Shown in pieces: positions 17,091 to 26,900 of a DNA stretch of 64,000 bases. Within the stretch, counting starts at the first letter, position 1; the number at the start of each line of letters is the position of its first letter. Under the pieces are notes generated by a model that saw only the letters and a program-made list of their open reading frames with translations, did not search any database and had not been told where the DNA came from. The translations under genes were made by a program, and so were the position numbers. This DNA comes from Bacteroidia bacterium. GTDB lineage: Bacteria > Bacteroidota > Bacteroidia > Chitinophagales > Chitinophagaceae. The stretch lies in NCBI GenBank assembly GCA_030426665.1, contig JAUHYD010000014.1:57077-121076 (forward strand). The letters run 5' to 3'.

Positions 17091-19319
17091 CTATTGCAGC
17101 AACTTTAATAGTTTCTTTATTTCTGAATGGTTGTAGGGGTGATTGACCGATTCGGCAATGTCCTCTTTTTCCTTTTGCGTGAGATGGAAGTTAAGTGCGG
17201 CTGTTTTTTCGAATTCCTTAGGCACATATTGTAGTGTTACAAACTTTAGTTTGTTGTCGACGTAGGCCGGCGAAATTTCTTTGATATAGTTATGTCCGTA
17301 AGATTGGAATGCCTCCCATTTGTTTTGTATTACAAATAGTGGGTCGCCAATCATGTGAGCAAGTGTAGACTGGTCTGTATTGCTGGCCACATCGTTTTCT
17401 CGGGTGTCCCTTATTTCGAGGAGAATGATATTTCCGGTGTTTTTTACGAGCCACTCACGCATACTATGCAGGTATCTGCTGGAGACCTGAATCCCGAAGT
17501 TGTCCCGAAGCCCCGCATCCATGATATTCATTCTGGGCCTTGATGGGAGTCGAACAACGGGTAATACGTAGGGGAACGTTGCATTCATACGCAAGGCAGA
17601 TGTAAGCCGGAGGTTTTTGGCGTTTTGCTCCGGGAAGAATGCGCAATAGTCTACAGCATCAATGGGGGGTGATGGCAGTCGCAATAGATGTTCCGGCTGA
17701 GTGAGGTAGGCAATGGGCTGGTTGCAAATCATTAGCTTCCGGCCATCGTTGATAATTGTACCATTGATAATTAGTTGGGGAATGGCCCCGTTTGCTTCCC
17801 GAGGTTCAAAGTACCCGATACTTTTGTCGAGCAGACCATCGGTATTGCTGATTAGCTCCTGCTCCATTGCATAACCCCTGTCGGTGGTGTACTTATGCCC
17901 GGCAGTAGTTATCTTGTTAAAAGGAGAAACCATGTCGATACTGGCAAAGGAGAATATGATGGCATTAAGAAGATCTTTTCCGATATTTTCCTGATACTTC
18001 GGGTCGTATGGTTCGGCAAGTTCGCCCAGCTGTATCGCATCATGAATGCTGCGCCAGTATGCTGCACCTATCATCCCACCGGAAGCACCTGTAATCATAA
18101 CTGTGTTGCGGAAAAGTTTTCCACCGGACATGCTGTCTGCGTATTGCAGCGTCCTGAACGTCCAGTAGGCGGAACGTGACCCGCCACCGCTTACCGTGAC
18201 TACAACTAAAGGTGGTTTTTCTGTGCTGTCAGTGGCGGTAACCTTACTTTTCCACTTGTCCAGTCGGCGTTCTTCGCGGTGCCTGTCAGAGTCGTATCGG
18301 ACGGTAGTAAACAAGCTGCGTAAAACGCTGTAGTGATACACTTGCTCTATGGATTTGTGATAATCCAGACCATAAGCAATACTTCTAAGATCAAATACCT
18401 TGAACCGAACTAACGCCGAAAGCACCACGATAAACAACACCCAGCCCAGTGTTTCCCAGCTTCTCAGAAAATACTTTACGGCACCCACCAGGCCGAGGAT
18501 TATTGAAAAGAGCAAAAGAAAACTGGCTCCTGCCGGCACCCGCAGATACGGGTTGTCAATAAACATCCCCGATAGTAGCAACAGTAAATAGGCAAAGAAT
18601 GTTGCAAATATTACGTTCCGGTGATGACGTTGCAGTATGCCGTTCATCAGGCGAGGGTGGTACTGGTTAATCTTTTCTGCAGGCTCTACTCTCAGACTTA
18701 TAGAGAGATAGGATAAAGCCTTTATGACATCTACTTCTACATCGAGAGAGTCATACGGTATGATGTTTTTTATAGTTTGTGCGGGTGATGCTATCTTGGC
18801 AAGTGCAGCTTTAAAAAAGTCGCGGCTGACGCGGAAAAAGTAAGTAAAGGATGCCATAATAACTATCATGAACCCGAGGTAGAAACCTAGTTGAAGGAAA
18901 ATAATACTTTCGATAGGTGTGTGCTCGTCACGTATCTGGTAGCGTACAGAAAGAACAGAATAGAATACCAGAAATACAATAGGTAGAATGGAATTGTTGA
19001 AACAATAAACAAGAAATGCATGACGAGTAGCACCCATATAGGGTATTCGTTTGCTGTGAATGATAAACGTGGTGATATGCCACATCATAATAAATACCGA
19101 GAATGCCGCTCCCAGCAATAGCATGCTGAGGTAGCTGATGTTGCCAAGGTACTCCGGCGCCAGAAACAATGAAGACGCTCCAAAGTGGGCAGCAAAGTTA
19201 CCGGTACAAATAAGTGCTAACAGCAGCCAGAAAACCAAAATAAGTTGGTACTTGCGAAAATGCAACAAGAGCAACTGAACCGGTAAGAAGTAAAATATTT
19301 TGGTGACGTATTTTCGCAT
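17091..19319 (-). CDS. Patatin-like phospholipase with multi-pass N-terminal membrane domain
   Basis: 742 residues. Residues 1-310 hold about eight hydrophobic helices. From about 370 there is a patatin domain: oxyanion loop GGGSR at 378-382, nucleophile box GASGG at 411-415 (Ser413) and catalytic Asp601 in MDAGLRDNFG. This is a complete Ser-Asp dyad, so a lipid acyl hydrolase or transesterase held at the inner membrane is likely; its lipid is unknown. The membrane-fused layout is longer than usual patatins. A -7 box lies at 19353-19360. Confidence 0.82.
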   Translation of the reverse strand: MRKYVTKIFYFLPVQLLLLHFRKYQLILVFWLLLALICTGNFAAHFGASSLFLAPEYLGNISYLSMLLLGAAFSVFIMMWHITTFIIHSKRIPYMGATRHAFLVYCFNNSILPIVFLVFYSVLSVRYQIRDEHTPIESIIFLQLGFYLGFMIVIMASFTYFFRVSRDFFKAALAKIASPAQTIKNIIPYDSLDVEVDVIKALSYLSISLRVEPAEKINQYHPRLMNGILQRHHRNVIFATFFAYLLLLLSGMFIDNPYLRVPAGASFLLLFSIILGLVGAVKYFLRSWETLGWVLFIVVLSALVRFKVFDLRSIAYGLDYHKSIEQVYHYSVLRSLFTTVRYDSDRHREERRLDKWKSKVTATDSTEKPPLVVVTVSGGGSRSAYWTFRTLQYADSMSGGKLFRNTVMITGASGGMIGAAYWRSIHDAIQLGELAEPYDPKYQENIGKDLLNAIIFSFASIDMVSPFNKITTAGHKYTTDRGYAMEQELISNTDGLLDKSIGYFEPREANGAIPQLIINGTIINDGRKLMICNQPIAYLTQPEHLLRLPSPPIDAVDYCAFFPEQNAKNLRLTSALRMNATFPYVLPVVRLPSRPRMNIMDAGLRDNFGIQVSSRYLHSMREWLVKNTGNIILLEIRDTRENDVASNTDQSTLAHMIGDPLFVIQNKWEAFQSYGHNYIKEISPAYVDNKLKFVTLQYVPKEFEKTAALNFHLTQKEKEDIAESVNHPYNHSEIKKLLKLLQ

Positions 19320-19352
19320 GTGCTTCTGCCCGTTGTGTTAGCTGTTGGCAAA

Positions 19353-19360
19353 CAAAGATA
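19353..19360 (-). promoter_or_regulatory. -7 element of the patatin gene
   Basis: TATCTTTG on the minus strand, about 33 bases before the ATG at 19319. Confidence 0.55.
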
Positions 19361-19388
19361 ACAGAATCAAGCTGAAGAAGACATTGTG

Positions 19389-19574
19389 TCAGGCAACTCG
19401 TTTTTCCGGTATTTTTGTGTAAGTGTAAGTAGTGTTTTTGCCGTCTACCTTAAACGTGACTTCTACAACTTCGGGTTTAAATAAGTCACAAAAACGTATC
19501 CACGTTTTTTTTAAAAAGGTCCGGGAATGATTCGCATCATTGCGGTTCATTGTTTCTTCAATTGAAGATTTCAT
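19389..19574 (-). CDS. Small hypothetical protein
   Basis: 61 residues. The N-terminal part is charged and helical; the C-terminal part (VEVTFKVDGKNTTYTYTK) would form a beta hairpin. Codon use resembles real genes, but no ribosome site or promoter stands out and no family is recognised. Confidence 0.4.
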   Translation of the reverse strand: MKSSIEETMNRNDANHSRTFLKKTWIRFCDLFKPEVVEVTFKVDGKNTTYTYTKIPEKRVA

Positions 19575-19722
19575 AGTGAGAATTGTTGACAGGTTAATAA
19601 AAGAGTGTTGATACTCTGATAGCGAACTATTTTAAAGTTAAGAACCAATTATGTTATAGTTATGCAAAAAAGCCGATAATTACCAACACGATATTAAGAT
19701 GATTAAAAAACTTATATTTTTC

Positions 19723-19753
19723 TTGGTTGAAATAAAACTATGACATACCTTTG
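19723..19753 (+). promoter_or_regulatory. Promoter of the rpsF-rpsR-rplI operon
   Basis: TTGG at 19723-19726 and TACCTTTG at 19746-19753, about 20 bases apart, as expected for the Bacteroidota primary sigma factor. Confidence 0.72.
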
Positions 19754-19759
19754 CACTCC

Positions 19760-19911
19760 CAAATTTCCCGGCTGTTGATTTGCCCGGAAGCGGAAGGAGG
19801 TTTCGGTGGTTGGTCGTAATTGATTGACTAAGAAACCTGAAACGCTGAAGAAGTAAATCAATAACCAATGTTCCTGCCGGGCGATTGGATTAACCTTTTT
19901 TAAACAATATT
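19760..19911 (+). promoter_or_regulatory. Structured 5' leader of rpsF, candidate ribosomal-protein autoregulation site
   Basis: About 150 untranslated bases with nested complementary segments: GCCCGG (19782-19787) with CCGGGC (19877-19882), and GGTTTC (19799-19804) with GAAACC (19832-19837). Leaders binding S6:S18 are known in several phyla; this leader is in the right place, but the conserved CCG bulge was not identified with certainty. Confidence 0.4.
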
Positions 19912-20274
19912 ATGGCAACAGAAAAAACACTTCAGGATTATGAGCTGATGCTCATTTTCACTCCTGTGCTTGCAGAAGATGACTACAAGACAGCTCAGAA
20001 GAAGTACACAGACTTCATCAAAGAAAATGGTGGACAGATTGTTCACGAAAATGCGTGGGGATTGCGCTCTCTGGCTTATCCTATAGCCAAGAAGACAACC
20101 GGTCTCTACTTTGTAGTAGAGTTTCAGGCTCCCTCTGATTTAAATGCGAAATTGGAAATCCAGATGAACCGTGATGAACATATCATGCGTCATATGGTAA
20201 CCAAGCTAGACAAGTTTTCGGTTGCATACAACCTAAGAAAACGCAGTAAACACTTAACTTCAGAAAACGCATAA
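19912..20274 (+). CDS. rpsF: 30S ribosomal protein S6
   Basis: 120 residues. LQDYELMLIFTPVL opening, the GLRSLAYPIAKKTTGLYFVVEF core and the RDEHIMRHMVTKLDKF end are the bS6 pattern. S6 pairs with S18 on the 16S platform. First gene of the operon, 12 bases before rpsR. Confidence 0.97.
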   Translation: MATEKTLQDYELMLIFTPVLAEDDYKTAQKKYTDFIKENGGQIVHENAWGLRSLAYPIAKKTTGLYFVVEFQAPSDLNAKLEIQMNRDEHIMRHMVTKLDKFSVAYNLRKRSKHLTSENA

Positions 20275-20286
20275 AATCCTTAGAAC

Positions 20287-20553
20287 ATGGCAAAGCAAAA
20301 CGAAATAAAATTCCTTACCTCACAGCGCGTAGAAAAGCGTGAGAAGAAATACTGTCGTTTCAAGAAGATGGGCATCCGTTATGTAGACTATAAGGATGGC
20401 GAATTTTTGAAAAAGTTTTTGAATGAGCAGGGAAAAATGCTTCCCCGTCGTATTACCGGAAACTCTCTGAAGTTTCAGCGTAAAGTATCGCAGGCAATCA
20501 AGAAGGCACGCCAAATGGCAATTTTACCTTATGTTACTGACCTTTTAAAGTAG
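20287..20553 (+). CDS. rpsR: 30S ribosomal protein S18
   Basis: 88 residues. KKYCRFKK then [27 protein letters not shown] is the bS18 signature; the single Cys of the CRFKK segment is kept. Basic N-terminal arm. Partner of S6 in the same operon; followed by rplI after 6 bases. Confidence 0.97.
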   Translation: MAKQNEIKFLTSQRVEKREKKYCRFKKMGIRYVDYKDGEFLKKFLNEQGKMLPRRITGNSLKFQRKVSQAIKKARQMAILPYVTDLLK

Positions 20554-20559
20554 AAAATC

Positions 20560-21006
20560 ATGCAAGTTATTCTTATAAAAGATGTTGACAATCTGGGCGC
20601 AGCCCATGAAATGGTAGTAGTAAAGCCAGGCTATGCCCGCAACTACCTGATACCACAGAAGTTCGCTATTGAAGCAAGTTCATCCAATACTAAGATAATG
20701 GAAGAGCGTCGTAAGCAATTAGCGAAAAAAGAAGAGAAGTTGATGGCTGAAATAGCCAATGTAACTGAAGTACTGAAGGCAGCGCCAATTAAAGTAGGTG
20801 CTAAAATCGGTACCAGCGGCAAGATATTCGGTTCTGTTACTGCAATTCAGATAGCTCGTGCTATTCGTGAGCAGAAAGGATACGAAATTGATCGCCGTCG
20901 TATATCTGTAACTGAAGAAGTAAAAGAAGCAGGTACACACACAGCGAGCATCGACTTCGGTAAAGAGAACGTTGTAGAAATTGAATTTGAAGTTGTAAGT
21001 GAATAA
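20560..21006 (+). CDS. rplI: 50S ribosomal protein L9
   Basis: 148 residues. N-terminal domain MQVILIKDVDNLGAAHEMVVVKPGYARNYLIP, long central helix rich in Lys/Glu, and C-terminal domain with GKIFGSVTAIQIARAI. L9 spans neighbouring ribosomes and helps keep frame. Last gene of the operon, with a terminator after it. Confidence 0.97.
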   Translation: MQVILIKDVDNLGAAHEMVVVKPGYARNYLIPQKFAIEASSSNTKIMEERRKQLAKKEEKLMAEIANVTEVLKAAPIKVGAKIGTSGKIFGSVTAIQIARAIREQKGYEIDRRRISVTEEVKEAGTHTASIDFGKENVVEIEFEVVSE

Positions 21007-21070
21007 TATCTGAATCTATGCGGCCCTACAGGGTCGGCAATAGAAACATTATATCACATCACATTTTTAG

Positions 21071-21104
21071 AAGTAGCAGGACGCAAATCCTGCTACTTTT
21101 TTTT
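21071..21104 (+). terminator. Intrinsic terminator of the rpsF-rpsR-rplI operon
   Basis: Arms AAGTAGCAGGA/TCCTGCTACTT around CGCAAA, followed by a run of eight or more T. Confidence 0.92.
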
Positions 21105-21245
21105 ATGCTAGTGAATTTTATGATTGTTTTTATTACTATCCGATAAGGGTTAGGTTTCCTATCAGACAGTAGTAAATTCATTTCAAAACGATTTAGACCT
21201 TTATGGATTGGCATAATTATTGCCAATAACTGATAAAAACCTTCT

Positions 21246-21698
21246 ATGATATACCTGAAAATGATCGTTTTTGCCCTTGCCTTATGGAGCCTGGTCAGTT
21301 CGTGCGGCCATACTATACATTGCCTAACATCAAAATGGGTACGTTACTTTCATATTCCGGACTTTGATACCGCTGTCACAACTACGATGAAAGTGATAAG
21401 GTATGAAGGTGGTAGCAATTTTACCCGTGCAGTAGATAGTACAGAACTAGTGCTGCAAAGTCCTTTTAACCTTGGTCTGACGGTCGAAGAAGCTAAAGAT
21501 TACCGTATTGTTTTGCTGCCGCAAAACAGGGTGCATTTGCTTAAAGATATTCATTTCGGACATGAAAAGAGGAAAGGGTCTCCGGGGCTAGACTCAGAAC
21601 AATGCGAAGGTTCCATATCTTATATTTACGATGGTGAAAGCTACACACAGCCAATGAGTGTGGGTGGCTCAGGCGGGTATGTAGTTCTGAATCTTTGA
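21246..21698 (+). CDS. Putative lipoprotein, function unknown
   Basis: 150 residues. N-terminal hydrophobic segment and lipobox VSSC at about 17-20, so anchored in a membrane. The mature part has conserved-looking strands (TMKVIRYEGGSN, YRIVLLPQNRVHLL) and a Gly/Ser-rich end. No family recognised. Own transcription unit after the rplI terminator. Confidence 0.6.
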   Translation: MIYLKMIVFALALWSLVSSCGHTIHCLTSKWVRYFHIPDFDTAVTTTMKVIRYEGGSNFTRAVDSTELVLQSPFNLGLTVEEAKDYRIVLLPQNRVHLLKDIHFGHEKRKGSPGLDSEQCEGSISYIYDGESYTQPMSVGGSGGYVVLNL

Positions 21699-22082
21699 TT
21701 TTTTGGAGGATTCAGAAATACCGGTCGCTTTTCTTACACGTCTCCCTGATTTAACAGCACATGGCATTTTAATGGGGTATGGCTCAGCGTATTCTATTGC
21801 TTTAAGTATCATTCATTAGTTAAGGTTTCAAAGGTTAGTGCAAGGAGGTGGGATGGCTATAGGCTGGCAGAGTTCTATAGTCATAAATTTAATTATACTT
21901 AGGGCCGGGGGAAGGGCACGCAATTGACCGGGGCAATCAAAATTATACTAATACATAATTGTCCCTTCTTTATATTATTTAGATTATTTTATATTTATTT
22001 TATATTATACTTAACACCGTTCCGTTGGTCTGTTTAGTAACTTTAAAGGAAAGTAATTCTTTAATCACTAAATATTTTGAAC
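21699..22082 (+). other. Gene-free AT-rich interval
   Basis: About 380 bases with no convincing gene on either strand. The right half (about 21950-22015) is very AT-rich with repeated TTTATATTATTT-like stretches. GGGGCAAT near 21930 and ATTGTCCC near 21960 are partly complementary. No exact TAnnTTTG box was found. Confidence 0.4.
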
Positions 22083-22628
22083 ATGGAAAACGAAGTAAGT
22101 AGTATGAATAGTGGAATGGATTCGAAATCAGAAATGTTCACAGTTTTTTTTACTGATATTGAGAGCGCAGAGCAGGCATATAACGATTTGCTCGAAAAAG
22201 GCTATACGCAGGAGGAGGTCAACCTTGCTATGTCTGATACAACTCATAAGAAACATTTCTTAGATAAACTGGAGGTAAAAGATTCCGTATCTACGGTTGC
22301 TGAAGATGCAAAAACAGGCGGTGCTATAGGTGCTGTTGCGGGTGCTACGTTGGCAGTACTGACAATAGGGTCAAGCATTGTTGTACCCGGTTTGGGTCTG
22401 GTACTAGCCGGCCCCTTTGCTGCAGCTCTTGCCGGTGCAGGTGCCGGAGGTGTTTCCGGAAGCATAATTGGTGCCCTGATAGGAGCCGGTGTGCCGGAGG
22501 CGCATGCTGAGATAATAGAGACAAGTGTGAAAAAGGGAAAAATTGTGATCTCATTTCGTCCGCACAATGTAAGCGATATTGCGTTTTTTGAGCGTCGGTG
22601 GAAGAAACACATCGATGTGACCGCGTAG
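22083..22628 (+). CDS. Small stress-type protein with Gly/Ala-rich hydrophobic centre (YflT/GsiB-like or DUF1269-like)
   Basis: 181 residues from the ATG at 22083. Residues about 18-50 (MFTVFFTDIESAEQAYNDLLEKGY, then EEVNLAMS) form the beta-alpha unit seen in general stress protein 17M-like and heat-induced stress domains. Residues about 78-142 are a long Gly/Ala-rich segment able to insert in a membrane, and the C-terminus returns to a soluble strand. Similar proteins are induced by stress; that is family knowledge, not shown here. Confidence 0.6.
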   Translation: MENEVSSMNSGMDSKSEMFTVFFTDIESAEQAYNDLLEKGYTQEEVNLAMSDTTHKKHFLDKLEVKDSVSTVAEDAKTGGAIGAVAGATLAVLTIGSSIVVPGLGLVLAGPFAAALAGAGAGGVSGSIIGALIGAGVPEAHAEIIETSVKKGKIVISFRPHNVSDIAFFERRWKKHIDVTA

Positions 22629-22659
22629 GGAGTAAGAGCCAAAAGCAGGTAACGGGTTT

Positions 22660-22830
22660 GCTATTGCATCGAGCGTGGCTACAAGCCCACGCCAGTGGCA
22701 AACGTAAAACACAACTTGGCGCAAGTCGAAAAAGACTTGCGATGGAATAGACACCATTGAAAAACACTGGCGCCAAACGGGGAAGGGTGCTATTCGCAAT
22801 TCCGGATGCCCTTCGGAACATCCGGAACAA
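22660..22830. repeat. Dense cluster of inverted repeats, candidate structured RNA or repeat-type element
   Basis: Five pairs of complementary arms in 170 bases: GCGTGG/CCACGC (22673-22692), GCCAGTG/CACTGGC (22691-22697 with 22765-22771), TTGGCGC/GCGCCAA (22716-22722 with 22770-22776), CGCAAGTC/GACTTGCG (22720-22741) and TTCCGGATG/CATCCGGAA (22800-22827). No open frame of interest crosses it. It lies just downstream of the solitary nuclease gene. Confidence 0.55.
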
Positions 22831-22834
22831 CGAG

Positions 22835-23719
22835 CTACTTTATCGTAATATACTTTTTAGGTACGCGTAGATGATTATACCTCCCATTTAATGATTTGAC
22901 AAAAAAGTCCCTCAATTCAATAAATTTATCGTGACTGGCAATTTCGGAAGTCGGAATTTTCCATAGCACCCCGTGCCTCGCAAAGTAAATTCCCAAATGC
23001 TCTATTTTATGATCCATATCATTGATTCCACCAATCATTGATAGGACATAGTACCCAATAAGCTGATTAAAATATGCCCTTTTTAGTTTCAATTCTTTTG
23101 TGACTTTTATGTCAATCAATACACTGTCTATTATAAGGTCAGCATCCGCACCACCAATCATTTTTGAAGCTTCCCCAAAAGTGGGATTTAGAAACACTAT
23201 ATTTTTTGCCTTGAAAATTTCCGGTTCAATTATATTGTATAAGTTTTTCAAATCTTCAATATCAAATTTTTCAAGAATTTTTTTTGACATCTGAAAAAAC
23301 TCATTTGTATAATTAAGGAAGCTGTCGTATCGCGACCTTACGTATATATCAAGTTTTGACAAAAATATTACAGCTTCACACAGCTCTGCATCAATCGCCC
23401 CTAAGGTCAAAAAACGAGAGTAGCTTTCTTTCGTTTTACTTAAATCAACTTCTAACGCTGATATCGTATCTTGATTGTGTTTTTTTCTAAGGAGTGCTAG
23501 CCCATTCTCTGCCACCCACTCATTTTTTTTTATTTCTACATTTTTATTTAAGAATTCAACATTAAACCTCAACAGATAATCAAATGCCGTACCTACTATT
23601 CCGTAGTTCTTCGAAAGCGAAGTGGCTTTTATTAAGTCATTGAGCTTTGGATTAGGGTTAGAAATTTCATTTAGTTTATCACGAACTTCTTGCTCATTTA
23701 GAAAGGAAAGTAAACTCAT
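22835..23719 (-). CDS. Solitary PD-(D/E)XK-type nuclease, probably acquired
   Basis: 294 residues from MSLLSFLNEQEVRD. GGADADLIIDS at about 189-199 followed by LIDIKVTK at 201-208 gives the catalytic Asp194 and Asp203-x-Lys205 of the PD-(D/E)XK fold; FNQLIGYY at 218-224 supplies the Q-x3-Y element known from RecB-like nucleases. The first 180 residues are helical and unassigned. Base composition is clearly more AT-rich than nrdJ and the stress gene around it. No methylase, helicase or other defence gene lies next to it. A longer frame to 23827 is rejected: the extra residues look non-native. Confidence 0.65.
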   Translation of the reverse strand: MSLLSFLNEQEVRDKLNEISNPNPKLNDLIKATSLSKNYGIVGTAFDYLLRFNVEFLNKNVEIKKNEWVAENGLALLRKKHNQDTISALEVDLSKTKESYSRFLTLGAIDAELCEAVIFLSKLDIYVRSRYDSFLNYTNEFFQMSKKILEKFDIEDLKNLYNIIEPEIFKAKNIVFLNPTFGEASKMIGGADADLIIDSVLIDIKVTKELKLKRAYFNQLIGYYVLSMIGGINDMDHKIEHLGIYFARHGVLWKIPTSEIASHDKFIELRDFFVKSLNGRYNHLRVPKKYITIK

Positions 23720-23867
23720 AATTTCGACTACTCTTGCAAAGTAAAAATGACTGTTACAAAAACCAAATACCCCCACTCGTCCTCGTTTGCAACAGCCTGT
23801 CCCGATTTTTTTCCGGAAGGATGCCAAGGCACAGCGTTTACAACGCTAATTTACTTACTCTACCCCA

Positions 23868-23896
23868 CAAAAAAACCACCGCTATTAACGGTGGCT
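23868..23896 (-). terminator. Intrinsic terminator after nrdJ
   Basis: Arms GCCACCG/CGGTGG with loop TTAATAG, followed on the minus strand by seven T; 37 bases beyond the nrdJ stop. Confidence 0.88.
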
Positions 23897-23932
23897 CTTT
23901 CATCCATCTAAAAAAACAAGTTTAAGTATTGT

Positions 23933-26900
23933 TTAGCTGCAACCTGTGGTGGTGCCGCAGTTGGGGCACATATAGCAAGTGCCGTTGCGGAGTGTTATGT
24001 TACCGCAGTTTCGGCAAGCAGGTGCATCGGCACTGGTGCCCATGAGCTTCTTTACATCGGCTGATACCGGAGCAGGTGCATTGGTTGTTGCTTTTGGTTT
24101 TTGTGCCGGAGTCTTGGCCGGTGTTACTCTTACCTGCGATAGCTCCTGCTGTAGTGCTTCTACCTCCTGTGCATGTGTTCTGCGATTGAGGTCTGGCACG
24201 TGTACCAGATCGTCTCTGTCCAGATATTCATACGCCAACAGACGGAAGATATAGTCTAATACAGAAGTTGCGCTCTTGATGTTCGGGTGATCTACCATGC
24301 CTGATGGCTCGAAGCGGGAGAAGGTAAACTTGTCAACATACTCCTCTAATGGTACGCCATACTGCAGCCCCACGGAGATAGCAATAGCAAAACTGTTGAG
24401 GAGGCTACGCATGGTGGCGCCTTCTTTTGCCATATCTACAAATATCTCACCGAGTGTACCATCACCGTACTCACCTGTGCGCAGGAAGATGGCTTGTCCG
24501 CCTACCTTGCCCTTGATGGTGTAGCCTCTGCGCTTGGCTGGCAGTTGCTTGCGCTCAACTATTCGGCTCAGCTCGCGCTTCAGTTGTGTGTCGGGGCTTG
24601 CCTGTACGCGCTTGTTTACTTCTTCCAGCAGTTCCTCTACGGTAAGCTTGCCCATGTCCACAATCTGACTGTCTTCGGCAGACTCTTCTTTGGTAGGTTC
24701 TTTTTTCTTTTTGTCGCTTTTGTTGCTGAGTGGTTGGCTTAGTTTAGAGCCATCACGATACAAGGCACATGCCTTAAGTCCTAACTGCCAGCTAAGCTGA
24801 TAGCAATCTTTAATTTCATCTACTGTAGCCTCGTTGGGGAGGTTGATGGTCTTGGAAATGGCTCCGCTAATGAATGGCTGCACAGCGCCCATCATGCGGA
24901 TATGTCCGTGTGCATGTATGAAGCGTTCGCCTTTCTTACCACACTTATTAGCACAGTCGAATATCGGGAGGTGTTCGTCTTTTAGTTCGGGTGCACCTTC
25001 TACGGTCATTGTGCCGCATACGTAGTCGTTGGCAGCATCAATTTCTTCTTCTGTAAAGCCAAGTGCTTCCAGCAGGTTGAAGTCCGGTGCATGGTACTCT
25101 TCGGCAGAGAAGCCGAGGCGTTGCAGGCACTCTTCACCCAGTGCGTAAACGTTGAATACAAACCCTATTTCGAATGCGCTTTCTACGGCTGTATCAAGTT
25201 TTTTTATTTCTTCGCCTATAAAGCCTTTTTCACTGAGGCTCTGGTGATTAATATGTGGTGCTCCCGCAAATGTGCCACTACCCTTGGCGTACTTCACAAT
25301 AGCTTCGGACTGTTCCCTGGTATAGCCCAGCTTTTTGAGTGCTGCCGGTATGGACTGGTTGATGATTTTGAAATAGCCGCCGCCGGATAGCTTTTTGAAC
25401 TTCACAAGTGCAAAGTCAGGCTCTACTCCGGTAGTGTCGCAGTCCATAACCAGGCCGATGGTGCCGGTAGGTGCTATAACGGTAGCCTGTGCATTGCGGT
25501 AGCCATACTGCTCTCCGAGTTGTACTGCCTCGTCCCAAGCACGTGTGGCAGCTTTGAGCAGATAGTCCGGGCAGTATTTTGCCTGAATACCCACTGGTTT
25601 TATTTCCAGGTCCTCAAAAGCATCTGAAGCATCGTAGGCTGCCGCTCTGTGGTTACGCATTACCCGCATCATGTGTGCCTTGTTCTCCGCGAAGCGGGGG
25701 AATGCACCCAGACTACGTGCCATCTCGGCCGATGTGCGGTAAGCAACACCATTCATAATAGCTGTGAGTGCTCCGGCTATACCTCGAGCCTGTTCGCTAT
25801 CGTAAGGGATACCGCTTACCATGAGCATAGAGCCGAGGTTGGCATATCCCAAACCAAGTGTGCGGTAATCATAGCTCAATTGCGCCACTTCCGGAGATGG
25901 GAACTGCGCCATAAGTACTGAAATTTCGAGTACCACCGTCCATAAGCGAACCATATACTCAAAACCTTCTACATCAAACTTGCCTGTCTCCTCGTTGTGG
26001 AAACGACGCAGGTTGAGCGATGCGAGGTTGCAGGCTGTATTGTCGAGGAACATATACTCCGAACATGGGTTGGACGCTCGTATGCGTCCTCCTTCGGGGC
26101 ATGTATGCCACTCATTAATAGTAGTGTCGTATTGTGTGCCGGGGTCGGCACAACGCCAGGCCGCATAGGCTATCTTCTCCCACAATTCTTTGGCGGGAGT
26201 GGTCTTCATTGTCTTGCCGGTGCTTCGCGCTTTCATTTCCCAATCGCCGTTGTTCTCTAAGCAATTGAAGAACTCATTGGGAATACGTACCGAGTTATTA
26301 GAGTTCTGTCCGGATACTGTTTTATAGGCATCACCTTCGTAGTCAGATGCGTATCCCGCAGCAATAAGTGCTGCTACTTTCTTTTCTTCTTCTACTTTCC
26401 AGTTGATGAAGTCCTCTACCTCCGGATGGTCAAGGTCCAGACATACCATTTTGGCTGCTCTGCGGGTAGTACCACCGCTTTTGATAGCTCCTGCCGCACG
26501 GTCTCCGATTTTCAGGAAGCTCATCAAGCCGCTGGAAGTACCACCGCCACTTAGTTTTTCGCCCTCTGCCCTTATGTTGGAATAGTTGGTACCTACGCCG
26601 GAGCCATACTTAAAGATACGCGCCTCACGCACCCATAGGTCCATGATACCACCTTCATTTACCAGGTCGTCATCTACACTTAGTATAAAGCATGCATGCG
26701 GCTGCGGACGCTGGTAGGCGTTTTTGGAACGTTCCAGGTTGCCGGTAGTACCGTCAACATAGTAGTGCCCCTGTGCCTTTCCTTCTATCCCATAAGTGTT
26801 GTGTAAACCGGTATTGAACCATTGCGGCGAGTTAGGTGCGCAGCTCTGATACATGATGGAGTAAACCAACTCGTCGTAGAATACCTGCCCGTCATCTTTT

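Noticed and set aside
21925..21965. Possible hairpin GGGGCAAT/ATTGTCCC
   Set aside because: The pairing is interrupted and the spacer long; no gene or T-run goes with it.
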